Part shown: positions 30,314-40,776 of the stretch, piece after piece
How the letters are laid out: each line of letters opens with the position of its first letter
How positions within the stretch are numbered: the first letter of the stretch is position 1
Assembly: GCF_024666595.1 (NCBI RefSeq)
Contig: NZ_CP088296.1
Coordinates: 1,984,001-2,048,000, forward strand
DNA: 64,000 bases
Reading direction: 5' to 3'
From: Sphingomonas sp. J315
GTDB taxonomy: Bacteria; Pseudomonadota; Alphaproteobacteria; Sphingomonadales; Sphingomonadaceae
Program-made: the position numbers and the translations under genes
The notes under the pieces: model-generated
Seen by the model: only the letters and a program-made list of their open reading frames with translations
What the model was told of the DNA's origin: nothing
Databases searched by the model: none

Positions 30314-30960
30314 GCCCGGATCGTCCCCGCCCAGGCATAGCCGCGCAGCAGTGTCTCGAACCCGAACTCGCGCCCCTGTTCGCGGCTGACATGGCGTAGC
30401 GCGACCGGCAGCTCGCGGCGCGGCGTGACGTGGAACCGGGCGAGCCAGCCGAACAGCATGGTGCGCCACCAATGCGGCAACCGCTCCTGCTGCCCGAAAT
30501 CGACCAGATGCAGCTGCCCGCCCGGTGCCAGCGCGCGTGCGCCCTGCTCGATCGCGCCGACCCAATCGGGGATCATCGACAGCGTGTAGGACAGGAACAC
30601 CCGGTCGAACCCGTCGCGCCCGAACAGCGCCTGCGGATCAAACGCCGTCGCATCGCCCTGCGCCAGCGTGATCCGGTCGGCCAGCCCGGCCTTCGCCACC
30701 TTCACCCGCGCGGTCGCCAGCATCGCTTCGGAAATATCCAGCCCAAAGAAATGCGCCTGCGGCCAGCGCCGCGACGCGACGATCAGGTTGCGCGCGGTGC
30801 CGCACCCGACCTCCAGCACCGTCCCGCCCGGCGGGGGCGCGAGCTGCTCGATCAGCCGGTCGCGCCCCAGCAGATAATATTTGCGCGTCGCGTCATAAAT
30901 GTGCCGCTGCATTGCATAGACGGCGTCCATGCGCCCGGCATGACCGGAATTCGCTGTCAC
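30310..30960 (-). CDS. btaB: SAM-dependent N-methyltransferase, BtaB-like (betaine lipid synthesis)
   Basis: 216 residues from GTG at 30960, which overlaps the stop of btaA (GTGA). SAM site VLEVGCGTARNL, acidic strand GLDISEAML, and late motif APGGQLHLVDFG. In Rhodobacter, BtaB adds three methyl groups to diacylglycerylhomoserine made by BtaA, giving the betaine lipid DGTS. Assignment rests on the direct coupling to btaA and on size; the fold alone would only say class I methyltransferase. A later ATG (MDAVYAMQ) is an alternative start. Confidence 0.82.
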   Translation of the reverse strand: MTANSGHAGRMDAVYAMQRHIYDATRKYYLLGRDRLIEQLAPPPGGTVLEVGCGTARNLIVASRRWPQAHFFGLDISEAMLATARVKVAKAGLADRITLAQGDATAFDPQALFGRDGFDRVFLSYTLSMIPDWVGAIEQGARALAPGGQLHLVDFGQQERLPHWWRTMLFGWLARFHVTPRRELPVALRHVSREQGREFGFETLLRGYAWAGTIRA

Positions 30961-32192
30961 GGCTTGAGGCGATAGAGGTGCACGCCGCCATAAATGGCCG
31001 AACGGTCGCGCGCGGTAAAGTCGCGCGACTCCGCCTCTGCATAGTCCCAACGATCGAGGATCGCGTCCGGCACGCGCCCCGGCAACAGGGTCGGCGCGGC
31101 GGCGGTCCGGAACAGAACGCGCGCACCCGGTTTAGCCGTCCGCGTCATCGTATCCCACAGCCGCGTCAGCTGCGCATCGGTCATCCAGTCCTGGGCATCG
31201 AGCAGGATATAGCGGTCGAGCGACCCGTCCGGCATCGAGTCGAGATACTCGACGAAATTCTGGTGCAGCACCTCGACCCGCTCCGCCCGGTCGCGGACCA
31301 TGTCGTAATTCGCCGCGCGCAGATAGGGCGGCAGCGGCGCATTCTCGCCCGCGCCATAGCCACGCCCGAATGCCTGCCACGCGAAATAATTGTCCGACAG
31401 GTCGAAATCGCAGGCGAGCTTTTCCAGCCGCGCGCGCAGCACCGCGCCGATTCCGCGCGGATCGTCCCCGGCCAGCGCTTCGTACTGCGCGGGCGGGATT
31501 CCCAGGCCGAACAAAGACGCCGGCTGGTCGATCAGCCAGCGCACGAACTTCTTGTCGAACACCGGGGCGAGGCGCGTCTCGAAGATCGCGCGCTGCTCCT
31601 CGACACTTTTCGCCGCGAGCAATTCGCGCGGGTCGATGCGATAGAGCTTGGCCAGCAGATGCGCCGCGCCAATGAATCCGCCGAGCAGCCCGCGCTTGTA
31701 GAAGCCCCCGGCAAAGCCGCGGATCCGCCGCCGCCCGGCCAGGTCGCGGCCCTCCCAGTAGCGCCGCGTCGCATCGTCGAGATGGGGACGCAGCCATTCC
31801 TGATACGCCGCGACATTCTCGGGCCGGTTGGCCTGCGCGAAGAATCGATGGAACGTCGCATGATCGGGCAGGTGAATCGCCGCCGCGCGCTTCAGCTTGT
31901 TTAGCGCGATATGCGCGGTGTTGAGGTCGACGGCCGTTATCTTCGCCGGGTTCGCGGTCAGGTAGGACAGGACGTTGCACCCGCCGCTCGCGATCGTGAC
32001 GACATGGCAATCGGGCGTGATCGCCAGCGCCTCCATATCGACCTCGGGGTCTTCCCAGATCTGCGCATAGACCAGCCCCCGGAACGCGAAGGTAAAGGCG
32101 CGCTCGAGCAGCCCTTCCTTGCTCAGATGCTCATGGCGGTGGACGGCATTGCGGACAGCCTCGTTGCGCGGCTGGCTGGCAGTTGAACCCAT
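30957..32192 (-). CDS. btaA: S-adenosylmethionine:diacylglycerol 3-amino-3-carboxypropyltransferase (BtaA, DUF3419)
   Basis: 411 residues. The N-terminal motif YAQIWEDPEVDMEAL and the SAM-binding region TIASGGCNVLSYL followed by ITAVDLNTAH are typical of BtaA/DUF3419. Late motif YILLDAQDWM and the closing RDRSAIYGGVHLYR also fit. It moves the aminocarboxypropyl group of SAM to diacylglycerol, the first step to phosphorus-free DGTS lipid, usually made under phosphate limitation. btaB follows by overlap. A candidate operator region lies just upstream. Confidence 0.9.
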   Translation of the reverse strand: MGSTASQPRNEAVRNAVHRHEHLSKEGLLERAFTFAFRGLVYAQIWEDPEVDMEALAITPDCHVVTIASGGCNVLSYLTANPAKITAVDLNTAHIALNKLKRAAAIHLPDHATFHRFFAQANRPENVAAYQEWLRPHLDDATRRYWEGRDLAGRRRIRGFAGGFYKRGLLGGFIGAAHLLAKLYRIDPRELLAAKSVEEQRAIFETRLAPVFDKKFVRWLIDQPASLFGLGIPPAQYEALAGDDPRGIGAVLRARLEKLACDFDLSDNYFAWQAFGRGYGAGENAPLPPYLRAANYDMVRDRAERVEVLHQNFVEYLDSMPDGSLDRYILLDAQDWMTDAQLTRLWDTMTRTAKPGARVLFRTAAAPTLLPGRVPDAILDRWDYAEAESRDFTARDRSAIYGGVHLYRLKP

Positions 32193-32224
32193 GCGATCGG
32201 CTCCCCGGGAAACCGGCTTCCCTC

Positions 32225-32290
32225 CGGGGCGCGCATATGGTGGTTGCGTGTCAGCTACGTGACCGCCGCCGTAACCGAACCGTCACGGAT
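32225..32290. promoter_or_regulatory. Candidate PHO-box-like 11-base periodic repeats upstream of btaA
   Basis: Read on the plus strand, CCGTAAC at 32269-32275 and CCGTCAC at 32280-32286 are separated by four bases, the 7-4-7 layout of a PHO box (consensus CTGTCAT, N4, CTGTCAY). Two weaker units, CGTGTCA and CGTGACC, continue the 11-base spacing leftward. The orientation is opposite to btaA, which weakens the case. Confidence 0.25.
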
Positions 32291-32748
32291 CAATCCCGGC
32301 AATAACCCTCGCCCGGGGCGACGATCAGGCAATCCTTCTTGCCCGCCAGCCACTTCATGCCGGTCGCGTCGCCATCGCCCGCGACCAGCTCGACCCGCGT
32401 CTCACCGCGCCGGAACACGATGCCGTCCTCGCTCGCGCGGCCGTCGAATGTCCCTGTATCGCCTTCGTCCAGGCTCCAGCTGTTGGTGATGCGATAGCGG
32501 CCCGGTTCGTCGCCCTTGGCGATTTCCAGCACCAACCCCTCGACGCCGACCCATTTGCCGATCCACGCATCGCGCTGCGGCGCCCGTTCGGCCAGTCGGT
32601 CGCGCCGGGCCTCGCGCGTCACATTCTGCGCCGCCGCCTCCGCATTGGCGATGGCATTCTCGACTAGGGCCGCCTGCTGATCGTTGCTCAACTCCCCGCC
32701 GCATCCGGACAACAACGCCACTGCACCCATCCACAGCAAAAGCCGCAC
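32290..32748 (-). CDS. Hypothetical lipoprotein
   Basis: 152 residues from GTG at 32748, chosen because GGAGGG lies at good spacing before it. Signal VRLLLWMGAVALLSGCGG with lipobox LSGC. Then a helical stretch (QQAALVENAIANAEAAAQN) and a beta-rich domain with RYRITNSWSLDEGDTGTF and a two-Cys end (KKDCLIV, GYCRD). Family not recognised. Divergent from rpiB. Confidence 0.68.
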   Translation of the reverse strand: MRLLLWMGAVALLSGCGGELSNDQQAALVENAIANAEAAAQNVTREARRDRLAERAPQRDAWIGKWVGVEGLVLEIAKGDEPGRYRITNSWSLDEGDTGTFDGRASEDGIVFRRGETRVELVAGDGDATGMKWLAGKKDCLIVAPGEGYCRD

Positions 32749-32854
32749 TTGCACCCTCCACAGCTTGAATCGTGCGATCCGGTGTAGCCATCGCCGCGGC
32801 GAACGCCTAGAGAGCGCGTCATCCATTCAGCTCAAGGGTCGAACCGCTCTTCCC

Positions 32855-33292
32855 ATGCGTATCGCCATCGCTTCGGACCACGCCGCCATCGACCTCAAGG
32901 CGGCGCTTGCCGACTGGTTGCGCGGCGCGGGCCATGACGTCGCCGATCTCGGCCCGGACAGCAACGCCAGCGTCGATTATCCTGATTTCGGCTACAAGCT
33001 CGCTTCGGCGATTGCCGACGGCAGTGCGGAACGCGGCATCGCGCTGTGCGGCAGCGGCATCGGCATCTCGATCGCGGTCAACCGCAACCCCGCTGCGCGC
33101 TGCGCGCTGGTTTCGGAGCCGCTCTCCGCCACCCTCGCGCGCGAACATAATGATGCGAACGTCATCGCCATGGGCGCCCGGCTGATCGGGGTCGAGATGG
33201 CAAAGGCCTGCATCACCGCATTTCTCGCCACCGAATTCGGCGGCGACCGGCACCAGCGCCGCGTGGACAAGCTGACGTCCCCGGCTCTCTGA
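32855..33292 (+). CDS. rpiB: Ribose 5-phosphate isomerase B
   Basis: 145 residues. Interconverts ribose and ribulose 5-phosphates. N-terminal [10 protein letters not shown] and the substrate/catalytic loop [17 protein letters not shown], with the catalytic Cys, are intact; [14 protein letters not shown] also matches. Eleven bases before glyA; rpiB-glyA-nrdR is a common order in alphaproteobacteria. Confidence 0.94.
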   Translation: MRIAIASDHAAIDLKAALADWLRGAGHDVADLGPDSNASVDYPDFGYKLASAIADGSAERGIALCGSGIGISIAVNRNPAARCALVSEPLSATLAREHNDANVIAMGARLIGVEMAKACITAFLATEFGGDRHQRRVDKLTSPAL

Positions 33293-33303
33293 AGGACCAG
33301 ACT

Positions 33304-34609
33304 ATGAGCACCAATCCAATCAGCGCCATCCGCTCGGACGGCTTCTTCACCACCGCGCTTGCCGATGCCGATCCCGCCGTATTCGCGGGCGTCGCGCACG
33401 AGCTGGAGCGCGAGCAGTATCAGATCGAGCTGATCGCCAGCGAGAATATCGTGTCGAAGGCGGTGCTGGAGGCCCAGGGCAGCGTCTTCACCAACAAATA
33501 TGCCGAGGGCTATCCCGGCAAGCGCTATTATCAGGGCTGCCACCCCTCGGACGAAGTCGAGCAGCTCGCGATCGACCGCGCCAAGCAGCTGTTCAACTGC
33601 GGCTTCGCCAACGTCCAGCCGCATTCGGGCGCACAGGCCAATGGTGCGGTGATGCTTGCGCTGACCAAGCCCGGCGATACGATCATGGGCCTCAGCCTCG
33701 ACTCGGGCGGTCACCTGACCCACGGCGCCAGGGCGGCGATGAGCGGCAAGTGGTTCAACGCGGTCCAGTACGGCGTCGATCCGGTTACCCACCTGATCGA
33801 CTTCGACGAGGTCGCGGCCAAGGCGCGGGAACATCAGCCCAAGCTGATCATCGCCGGCGGATCGGCCTATCCGCGCCATATCGACTTCGCCAAGTTCCGC
33901 GCGATCGCGGATGAGGTCGGCGCGCTGTTCATGGTCGACATGGCGCATTTCGCGGGGCTCGTCGCCGGCGGCGTCCACCCGACCCCGTTCGGCCACGCGC
34001 ATGTCGTCACCACCACCACGCACAAGACGCTGCGCGGCCGCGCGGCGGCATGATCATGACCGATGACGAAGCCATCGCGAAGAAGATCAACTCGGCGGTG
34101 TTCCCCGGCCTGCAGGGCGGCCCGCTGATGCACGTGATCGCCGCCAAGGCGGTCGCGTTTGGCGAAGCGCTGCGCCCCGAGTTCAAGAGCTATGCCGCCG
34201 CGGTGGTCGAAAATGCGAAGGTGCTCGCCGCGACGCTGACCGAGCGTGGCGCAGCGGTCGTCTCGGGCGGCACCGACACCCACCTCGCGCTGATCGACCT
34301 CACCCCGCTCGGCGTCACCGGCAAGGATGCGGACGAGGCGCTCGAACGCGCCGCGATCACCTGCAACAAGAACGGTATCCCCAACGATCCGCTCCCCCGG
34401 TCAAGACCAGCGGCATCCGCGTCGGATCGCCCGCCGGCACCACCCGCGGCTTCGGCCCGGCCGAATTCCGCGAGATCGGCAACATGGTCGCCGACGTGCT
34501 CGACGGCCTGCGGAACAAGGGCGAGGGCGGCGACCCCGAGGTCGAGGCGAATGTCCGTCAGCGCGTCCGCACCCTGTGCGAACGCTTCCCGATCTACCCG
34601 GAGGCGTGA
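33304..34609 (+). CDS. glyA: Serine hydroxymethyltransferase (two frameshifts)
   Basis: 435 residues after correction. PLP enzyme interconverting serine and glycine with tetrahydrofolate. Seen: [31 protein letters not shown], and the PLP-lysine box [12 protein letters not shown]. Frameshift 1 follows that box near 34038, where one missing C turns LRGPRGGMI into a stop; the next frame resumes with [12 protein letters not shown]. Frameshift 2 is the five-C run 34394-34398; six Cs give [13 protein letters not shown]. The third frame ends RFPIYPEA at 34609. Both repairs give the family length, so sequencing error is likely. Confidence 0.92.
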
Positions 34610-34612
34610 GGA

Positions 34613-35074
34613 TTGCGCTGCCCGTTCTGCGGACATGAAGCCTCACAGGTAAAGGATAGCCGCCCCACCGAAGACGGGGCGGCGATCCGTCGTCGGCGCC
34701 AGTGCGAGGCGTGCGCCGCCCGCTTCACGACGTTCGAACGCATCCAGCTGCGCGAACTGTTCGTGCTCAAGTCCGAGGACAAGCGCGAGCCGTTCGACCG
34801 CGACAAGCTGATCCGGTCGGTCTCGCTCGCGTGCCGCAAGCGGCCGATCGACGCCAATCAGGTCGAAAAGCTCGTCTCGGGCATCCAGCGCCAGCTCGAG
34901 ACTTTGGGCGACCCCGAAATCCCGTCGCAGCGCATCGGCGAGATGGTGATGGAGGGACTCAAGCACCTCGATTCGGTCGCCTATATCCGCTTCGCCAGCG
35001 TCTATCGCGATTTCCGCGAGGCCAGGGATTTCGAGGAATTCGCGAGCAATATCAGCGAGGTCGGGAAGCAGTGA
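34613..35074 (+). CDS. nrdR: Transcriptional repressor NrdR
   Basis: 153 residues from TTG at 34613, with GGAGGCGTGAGGA before it. N-terminal zinc ribbon ([16 protein letters not shown] ... CEACAARF) and an ATP-cone domain ([18 protein letters not shown]). Represses ribonucleotide reductase genes according to ATP/dATP state. Length and order are standard. The stop overlaps the GTG of the next gene. Confidence 0.95.
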   Translation: MRCPFCGHEASQVKDSRPTEDGAAIRRRRQCEACAARFTTFERIQLRELFVLKSEDKREPFDRDKLIRSVSLACRKRPIDANQVEKLVSGIQRQLETLGDPEIPSQRIGEMVMEGLKHLDSVAYIRFASVYRDFREARDFEEFASNISEVGKQ

Positions 35075-35787
35075 ACCCGGTCATCGTTCTGGTGCGGCCC
35101 CAGCTTGGCGAGAATATCGGCAAGGCGGCGCGCGCGATGCTCAATTTCGGGCTGACCGAAATGCGCCTGGTGACGCCGCGCGATGGCTGGCCCAATCCAT
35201 CGGCGGGTCCGGCGGCGAGCGGCGCGGACATCGTGCTTGAAAAGGCGCAGATGTTCGACAGTGTCGCGGAGGCCGTCGCCGATTGCCCGCATGTTTATGC
35301 CACCACCGTGCGCAAGCGTGGGGTGACCAAGCCGGTGGTGAACCCGGCAGAGGCGGCGGCGGAAATCCACGCCGCGCCGGGTCGCAGCGCGATCCTGTTC
35401 GGTGCCGAGCGTTCGGGCCTCGCGACCGAAGACGTCAACCTCGCCCGCACGATCCTGACCGTGCCGATCAATCCTGAGTTCGGCTCGCTCAACCTTGCCC
35501 AGGCGGTGATCCTCGTCGCCTATGAATGGTCGAAGGCGCAAGGTCTCGCCCAGCCGCCGCGCACCGACCTCGACGTCCCGGCTCCGCAGGCCGAGTTGGA
35601 GGGACTGATCGGTCATTTCGAACGGCTTCTCGCCGACAGCGGCTATTATTACCCGCCCGAGCGCGTCGGCGTGACGCGGCTGACGCTGCGCAACCTGCTG
35701 ACCAAGCCGGGCTGGACCGAACAGGAATTGCGCACGATGCGCGGCGTGCTGTCGGCGCTGGAGGGGAAGAAGCGCAGCCGCGCCTGA
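35071..35787 (+). CDS. trmJ: TrmJ-like RNA 2'-O-methyltransferase (SPOUT family)
   Basis: 238 residues from GTG at 35071. SPOUT fold signs: [22 protein letters not shown] at the start, [15 protein letters not shown] in the middle and the knot-region [20 protein letters not shown]. TrmJ methylates ribose at position 32 of tRNAs; which base is modified here is not predicted. Coupled to nrdR by start/stop overlap. Confidence 0.88.
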   Translation: MNPVIVLVRPQLGENIGKAARAMLNFGLTEMRLVTPRDGWPNPSAGPAASGADIVLEKAQMFDSVAEAVADCPHVYATTVRKRGVTKPVVNPAEAAAEIHAAPGRSAILFGAERSGLATEDVNLARTILTVPINPEFGSLNLAQAVILVAYEWSKAQGLAQPPRTDLDVPAPQAELEGLIGHFERLLADSGYYYPPERVGVTRLTLRNLLTKPGWTEQELRTMRGVLSALEGKKRSRA

Positions 35788-35845
35788 CGGGTTGCAGCGC
35801 GTCAATGTCGCGGTACAAGGCGTTGATCTGTAGCAGGAGTTTGCC

Positions 35846-36076
35846 ATGTTCGGCGCCATTATTCTCGCCCTGTTTGCCGCCGCCCCGATCGATGAGGCCA
35901 AGGCACCGGCACCCAAGCCGACCAAAGAGCCCAAGATCTGCCGCATTGACGAGGAAACCGGCAGTCGCATGGGCGTGCGCAAGATCTGCAAGACCGCGGC
36001 CGAATGGCGCGCGCTCGAGGATCCGACCGGCATGGTCGAGGAACGCAAGGAGCGTCGTCGGACCAAGCCCGATTGA
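35846..36076 (+). CDS. Small exported protein of unknown function
   Basis: 76 residues: hydrophobic start MFGAIILALFAAAP, then a Lys/Pro/Glu-rich mature part with two Cys (PKICRIDEETGSRMG and RKICKTAAEW). This CRxxxxTGSR...C pattern occurs in many small sphingomonad periplasmic proteins, function unknown. AGGAG precedes the ATG at good spacing. Confidence 0.7.
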   Translation: MFGAIILALFAAAPIDEAKAPAPKPTKEPKICRIDEETGSRMGVRKICKTAAEWRALEDPTGMVEERKERRRTKPD

Positions 36077-36230
36077 CTCGCCGCCACGCCGCAGCTAAGC
36101 GCGCGCCTTCGCAATCGGCCCTGCACTCCGGTGAAGCAGCGGCCCTGTGCGCATGCACAGGCGATACCAGGAATCGCGATCAGGCAGTTCGCTGCCGGGT
36201 CAACGTCGTAGCAATTGTTAGGAATTTATC

Positions 36231-36845
36231 ATGTCGAAGCGCTCCAGCGCCAAGTACAAGCTCGACCGCCGGATGGGCGAGAACATCTGGGGTCGTCCCA
36301 AGTCGCCCGTCAACAAGCGTGAGTACGGCCCCGGCCAGCATGGTCAGCGTCGCAAGGGCAAGATGTCGGACTTCGGCATCCAGCTGCGCGCCAAGCAGAA
36401 GCTCAAGGGCTACTACGGCGACGTGACCGAGAAGCAGTTCAAGCGCGCCTATGAAGATGCGTCGCGCATGAAGGGCGATACCGGTCAGAACCTGATCGGC
36501 CTGCTCGAAATGCGCCTCGACATGATCGTCTATCGCGCCAAGTTCGCGCCGACGATCTTCGCCGCGCGCCAGCTGGTCAACCACGGCCACGTCAAGGTCA
36601 ACGGCGAGAAGTGCAACATCGGTTCGCGCCGCATCAAGGTCGGCGAAACCGTCGAGCTGGGCAGCAAGGCGCGCGAGATGGCGCTGGTGATGGAAGCGCA
36701 GAGCCTGGCCGAGCGCGACATCCCCGACTACATCGCTCCGGATGGCGCGTCGAAGATCACCTTCACCCGCGTGCCCACCCTCGACGAGGTGCCCTATCCG
36801 GTGAAGATGGAACCGAATCTGGTCGTCGAATTCTACTCGCGCTAA
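36231..36845 (+). CDS. rpsD: 30S ribosomal protein S4
   Basis: 204 residues. Primary 16S rRNA-binding protein of the small subunit. N-terminus [18 protein letters not shown], the spacer [17 protein letters not shown], and the S4 RNA-binding domain ([13 protein letters not shown] ... [13 protein letters not shown]). Stand-alone gene with its own leader; a hairpin CCTGTGC-GCAT-GCACAGG sits at 36144-36161 about 70 bases before the start and could end the upstream transcript or act in the leader. A terminator follows. Confidence 0.97.
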   Translation: MSKRSSAKYKLDRRMGENIWGRPKSPVNKREYGPGQHGQRRKGKMSDFGIQLRAKQKLKGYYGDVTEKQFKRAYEDASRMKGDTGQNLIGLLEMRLDMIVYRAKFAPTIFAARQLVNHGHVKVNGEKCNIGSRRIKVGETVELGSKAREMALVMEAQSLAERDIPDYIAPDGASKITFTRVPTLDEVPYPVKMEPNLVVEFYSR

Positions 36846-36868
36846 GTTTCGGCGTCAGCTGAACAAGC

Positions 36869-36900
36869 AAAAGGGCGGTCCGCAAGGGCCGCCCTTTTTC
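36869..36900 (+). terminator. Rho-independent terminator after rpsD
   Basis: AAGGGCGG and CCGCCCTT arms with a short GCAA-containing loop, followed by a T tract at 36895-36899. It faces the convergent S9 peptidase gene and could serve both sides. Confidence 0.9.
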
Positions 36901-36969
36901 GTTGTGTGGATCGTTCCGGATCGGGCCGGGGCGGAAGGGGCGCGACGCCGGCCCCTTCCGCCCTCGAAT

Positions 36970-38935
36970 TCACTTCACCGGTGCCTTCAGGAACGCTGCC
37001 GTCTTGCGCAGCATCTGTTCGCGCACGGCGCTGTCCTCCAGATAATGGTCGAGGCCCGGATACTCGATCAGCTCGCTGGTGGCACCTGCGGCCTTCAGCT
37101 TGTCCTGCATCAGCCGCGCCTGGCCGATCGCGACATTCAGGTCCTGATCGCCATGGAACATCAGCACCGGTGCCTTGATCTTCGCGGCTTGCCGGGCGGG
37201 CGACCCTTCGATGACATGCGGTCCCGATCCCACGAAGCGCGACACCACGACATAGCTTGAATAACCCTCGTTGTCCGACTTGAGTTTTTCCAGATCGGTT
37301 ACCGGGGCGATCGCCACCACCCGCTTGAACAGGTCGGGATCGACCACTGCCGATTGCAGCGCCGCATAGCCGCCATACGACCAGCCAAGGATGTTGAGCT
37401 GTGCCGGATCGGCGATCCCCTGCTTGACCAGCCAGCGCCCGGCATCGGACACATCGCCGATTGCAACCTTCCAGTCCTGGAATCCGTTGCGCTGGAACCA
37501 GGCATCGCCATAGCCCGCCGACCCGCGGAAATTGGGCTGCAGCACGGCAAAACCCTGGCTGGCATAGAATTGCGACAGCCAGTCGAAGCCCCAATAATCG
37601 CGTGCGCCTGGCCCGCCATGCGGCAGCACGATCGCAGGGATGTTCTTGCCGCTGCTGCCCGGCGGCAAAGTCAGATAGGCCGGGATCATCGTACCGTCGG
37701 CGGCGGGGTAGCTGATGTGCCGCATCGTCCCCATCGCGACATTTTCCAGCTCGGGGCGGGTCAGCATCACCTCGGACAATTGCTTGGTCGTGCGGTCGAA
37801 CAGAAAATAGCGGCCCGGATCGGTATCGCTGCCGGCCCACACCAGCATCCGTTTCTCGTCCTCGCTCGAATCGACGATGTCGAGCAATGGCAGCTTGGGC
37901 AGCGCCCGGGCCAGCATCGTGCGCAGCGTCGCGACGTCCTTGTCGAAATAATGGACATGGCTCTTGTCGGTGGAATAGCTCACCCCGACCACGCGGCGGT
38001 TACGACCGATCCGGACCAGCCCATCGACATCGACTGCGGGGTGGGCATAGACGAGCGTCTCCGTCCCGCTCCCGTCCAGCGCCTTGCTGAACACCGCCAG
38101 CCGTCCGTTGTGGCGCTTGAAGCCATAGGCGATGTCCAGCGTCGGATCGACCGCCTGGGGCATGAATGCCGGATCGGTTTGGTCGGTCAGAATCGGTGCG
38201 GCTCAGCGCCTCCCATTGCTGCTTGTCCTTGCGGCGGAAGGAATAGAGGCGGGGGCCGGTCGAATAGCCGTCGCGCAGCACCACGCGCGCGATGATGCGG
38301 ACATTGCCCCGCCCATCGGTGATGTAGCGGGTCACGTCCTCGGCGGGCCGCTCGACATTGCGCACCTTCATCGTGGTCACGTCGATCAGGTCGACGCCCA
38401 CCCCGCGTCTGGTCTGCGCCAGCCGCGTGCCGGTATCATATTCGGGGACATAGCCGCGCATCATCAGCACGCTGCCGTCGGTCCCGGGGTTCCAGTCGAT
38501 GACCGATCCGCCATAGCTGGTATCGCCCAGCAGTTCGCGTCCGGTACCCGGCTGTTCGATCACCCCGACATTCTTCCCGTCCGCGTCCATCGCGATCAGG
38601 CGCGAGACGGTCATCAACAGCGGATTGGCGATGATCCCCCAGGCGCTGCACAGCAGCCGCGTGTTGCTCGCCCAGCGGCAATAGCCGACGCGATCGGGCT
38701 TGCCGTCGGTGACCCCGACGCGCACCGGCGGGGCAGAGCCGTCGAGCTTTGCCACATAGACCGCCGATCCCCGGCCAGCATGGGGCGCGACATAGACGAT
38801 GCGTGTCCCGTCGGGCGACAGGCTGACCTGACTCACCGATTCGCGCGCACCGAACGCCTTCGCGGCGTCGAAATTCTGCGCGGCAGCCGGAGACGCAGCC
38901 ACGGCAAGCGCGGCCAGAATAATCGAAAATCGCAT
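36970..38935 (-). CDS. Exported prolyl oligopeptidase family (S9) peptidase, frameshifted
   Basis: 654 residues after correction. Signal peptide MRFSIILAALAVAASPAAAQ, an N-terminal beta-propeller (VSLSPDGTRIVYVAP and similar blades), then an alpha/beta hydrolase domain: oxyanion region VLPHGGPGARDYWGFD, nucleophile Ser519 in GWSYGGYAAL, Asp in FHGDQDLNV, His in GLDHYLED. Acts on peptides in the periplasm; the acyl-aminoacyl-peptidase-like class is common in sphingomonads. The frame breaks at 38189, where an extra A precedes GAATC on the plus strand; without it the protein reads RTDSTDQTDPAF. Convergent with rpsD. Confidence 0.9.
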
Positions 38936-39112
38936 AATACCCCCTTTGCCGGGTCAGGCTATTGCCGGTTTGAGTATTCGGCAAGCCGGGTGATGGCAGC
39001 CGGAGATTGCGGCGATTGGCACGGCGCGGGCGCGTCGCACCCGCCGCTTGCCCCCGCTGCCGCCCCCTGCCAATAGTCCCCGCATCACAAGTATCTGTGG
39101 AGACGATGCCCC

Positions 39113-40772
39113 ATGCGCCTCGCGTTGCTCGCCCTGCTGGGCCTTGCCGCCTGTTCGACCGCTTCCGACACCGCGACGGTGCCGGACGTCGCGCTGCCCG
39201 CCATGCCGATGGACCTGATGAAGGCGGCCACCCAGACGCTGTCGTCGGATGAGTTCGAAGGCCGCGCCCCCGGCACGCCGGGCGAGGAAAAGACGCTCGC
39301 CTATCTCGTCGACCAGTTCCAGAAGGCGGGGCTTCAGCCGGGCAACAACGGCAGCTGGTTTCAGGACGTGCCGCTGGTCGCGATCACTGCGCAGAATGTC
39401 TCGCCGCTGAGCTTCACCGGCGGCACCGCGCCGATCAGCCTGAAATACGGCTCCGAAATGGTCGTCAGCACCTATCGCGTCACGCCCAGGATCGCGGTCA
39501 AGGACAGCCCCGTCGTGTTCGTCGGATACGGCATCAACGCGCCGGAAAAGGGCTGGAACGACTATGCCGGGGTGGACGTGAAGGGGAAGACCGTCGTCAT
39601 CCTCGTCAACGATCCCGACTGGGAGACTGCGGGGCTTCAGGGCGATTTCGGCGGCCAGGCGATGACTTATTACGGCCGCTGGACCTACAAGTACGAGGAA
39701 GCCGCGCGTCAGGGTGCCGCCGCCGCGATCATCGTCCACGACACCCAGCCCGCGGCCTATGGCTGGAATGTCGTCAGAATCGAGCTGGACCGGCGAGCAG
39801 CAGGTCGCCGACGCCGCCAACGGCCATATGGACCAGACCGCCGCCAATGGCTGGATCCAGCTCGACAAGGCCAAGGCGCTGTTTGCCAGCGCGGGCCAGG
39901 ATTTCGACAAGCTGTCCGCCGCCGCGAAGGTCAAGGGCTTCAAGGCCGTGCCGCTGGGCGACGTCAAGGCATCGGTCAGCTTCGACAACAGCATCCGCAA
40001 ACATGCGTCGAAGAATGTCATCGGCATCCTCCCCGGTGCCAAGCGGCCCGACGAATATGTCCTCTACACCGCGCACTGGGACCATCTCGGTCGCTGCCAG
40101 GCCGCGCCCGATGGCGACGACATCTGCAACGGCGCGATCGACAATGCCACCGGCACCGCCGCGCTGATCGCGATCGCAAAGGCGAACAAGGACGCCGGTG
40201 CGCCGGACCGCAGCCTCGTCTTCCTCGCCGTCACCGCCGAGGAATCGGGCCTGCTCGGCTCCAAATATTATGGCGACAACCCGGTCTATCCGCTCGCCAA
40301 GACCGTGGGCGGGGTGAACATCGACGCGATGAACCTGACGCCGCCTGCAAAGAATGTGGTCGTCATGGGCATGGGCAAGTCGGAACTCGACACCTATCTC
40401 AAGGCCGCGCTCGCCAAGCAGAACCGCATGGCCAATGCCGAACCGACCCCGGAAAAGGGATTCTACTATCGCTCCGACCATTTCATGCTCGCCAAGCATG
40501 GCGTGCCGATGCTCTATTTCGACGCGGGCGACGACCTGATCGAGGGCGGGCGCGACGCGGGCCGCGCCGCCGCCGCGGACTATGAGAAGAACAAGTACCA
40601 CGGTCCGAAGGATGAGTTCGATCCCAACTGGAACTGGGCGGGCGCGGAAAAGGACCTGCAAATCTATTACGCGGTCGGCCGCATGCTCGCGATGAGCGCC
40701 GCCTGGCCCAACTGGGTCGAGGGCGACGAATTCCGTGCCGCCCGCGACAAATCCCGCGCAGGAGCCAAGTAA
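39113..40772 (+). CDS. M28 family zinc aminopeptidase, lipoprotein (frameshifted)
   Basis: 552 residues after correction. Lipoprotein signal MRLALLALLGLAACSTAS. A PA-like insert precedes the catalytic domain; metal ligands include His and Asp in YTAHWDHLGR, Asp in AIDNATGTAAL, Glu-Glu in VTAEESGLLGSKYY, and Asp in NIDAMNL. Removes N-terminal residues from peptides in the cell envelope. An extra A at 39777 directly before GAATC shifts the frame; deleting it reads GWNVVESSWTGEQ. Divergent from the S9 peptidase across 177 bases with no clear element. aguA follows after 4 bases. Confidence 0.9.
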
Positions 40773-40776
40773 ACAC

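Noticed and set aside
33304..34609. glyA as a pseudogene
   Set aside because: Both breaks are single missing Cs within C runs, all catalytic motifs are intact, and it lies in a window with twelve similarly affected conserved genes.
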